Positions 5,927 through 6,099 of a stretch of 6,099 nucleotides of DNA are shown here, one piece after another. The notes beneath the pieces are model-generated. The model had not been told where the DNA came from. It worked only from the letters and a program-made list of their open reading frames with translations, and made no database searches. The DNA comes from Clostridia bacterium (GTDB taxonomy: Bacteria > Bacillota > Clostridia > Christensenellales > Aristaeellaceae). The stretch lies in contig JAFZRB010000420.1 of the NCBI GenBank assembly GCA_017620115.1, forward strand, positions 1-6,099, given 5' to 3'. The number at the start of each line of letters is the position of its first letter. Within the stretch, counting starts at the first letter, position 1. Both the position numbers and the translations under genes were made by a program.

Positions 5927-6099
5927 ATGAGCACCAAAGTGATGAAATACCCTCTGATTTACGTGCGCGGTTGCGGTGATTACCGGAACACCAATAAGGA
6001 GCTGTGGAATCTGCAACGGAAAACCAGAGAAATACAGAACAGAACTATTCAGCTTTTGTATTCGTGGGATCAAAACAGCCGGGAACACTATTTGAAATA
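5927..6099 (+). CDS. N-terminus of a Cas12f-like (type V-F / TnpB-related) RNA-guided nuclease, cut by window end
   Basis: Fifty-seven codons are visible with no stop, running off the right edge. The protein begins MSTKVMKYPLIYV. Residues 26-47 fit L-x2-L-Q-x2-T-R-x3-N-x3-Q-L-x3-W, which as I remember it matches the start of Acidibacillus Cas12f1 (about 9 identities in 22) after a similar K-V-x-(K/R)-Y opening. In that family this first strand and helix belong to the N-terminal wedge/REC region that recognises PAM and guide RNA; full proteins are about 400-550 residues with a C-terminal RuvC and zinc ribbon, none of which can be seen here. The ATG is supported by AGAAGGG, 10 nt upstream, and a consensus promoter. 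GC is about 43% by hand count against 60-70% in neighbouring genes, suggesting horizontal acquisition. It could be an active Cas12f, a TnpB-type nuclease, or a nuclease-dead regulator derived from one. Confidence 0.62.
   Translation, partial: MSTKVMKYPLIYVRGCGDYRNTNKELWNLQRKTREIQNRTIQLLYSWDQNSREHYLK

Noticed and set aside
5906..6088. 60-codon minus-strand open frame
   Set aside because: It is antisense to the Cas12f-like start, which has a promoter, a ribosome site and recognisable family spacing. The frame covers its start region and has no supporting signals.

Overview
The window looks like a chromosomal segment of a GC-rich, low-oxygen Firmicute of the Clostridia type, possibly a gut member of Oscillospirales or Christensenellales; this placement is inferred. 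It rests on strong AGGAGG-type ribosome binding sites before every gene, consensus sigma-A promoters, a HelD-type RNA polymerase helicase, a Gram-positive-style lipoprotein, and a small Cys/His-rich membrane protein of a kind I associate with clostridia. No gene identifies a species.

All complete genes are on the minus strand. From right to left they are a small GTG-started membrane protein with a CHHC...CPVC motif (5478-5759), an ABC ATPase of the MacB/LolD type (4740-5396), an FtsX/MacB-type permease overlapping it by 8 nt (3554-4747), a lipoprotein with a CPFC motif (2614-3519), and a strong intrinsic terminator (2562-2591). The permease carries a His/Asp/Glu-rich run in its extracytoplasmic domain. 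With the DUF3299-like lipoprotein and the Cys/His protein, this suggests a metal-linked (perhaps zinc) envelope transport or assembly system rather than a peptide exporter.

Left of the terminator, helD (240-2465) has its own promoter, TTGTCA-17 bp-TATAAT, and a strong Shine-Dalgarno. It has all the superfamily-1 helicase motifs. Left of helD, a perfect TTGACA-17-TATAAT promoter with A-tracts upstream fires leftward. The transcript would carry a boxA-like CTTGAAAAC element, so it may be the leader of an rRNA operon just outside the window.

At the right end the composition changes. An AT-rich divergent intergenic region (5760-5926) carries a perfect rightward TTGACA-17-TATAAT promoter and then the first 57 codons of a gene of about 43% GC that runs off the window. 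Its N-terminus resembles the start of miniature Cas12f (type V-F) effectors and related TnpB-like RNA-guided nucleases. This is the most interesting item in the window. Only the N-terminus is visible, so its nuclease domain, guide RNA and any CRISPR array must be sought to the right.
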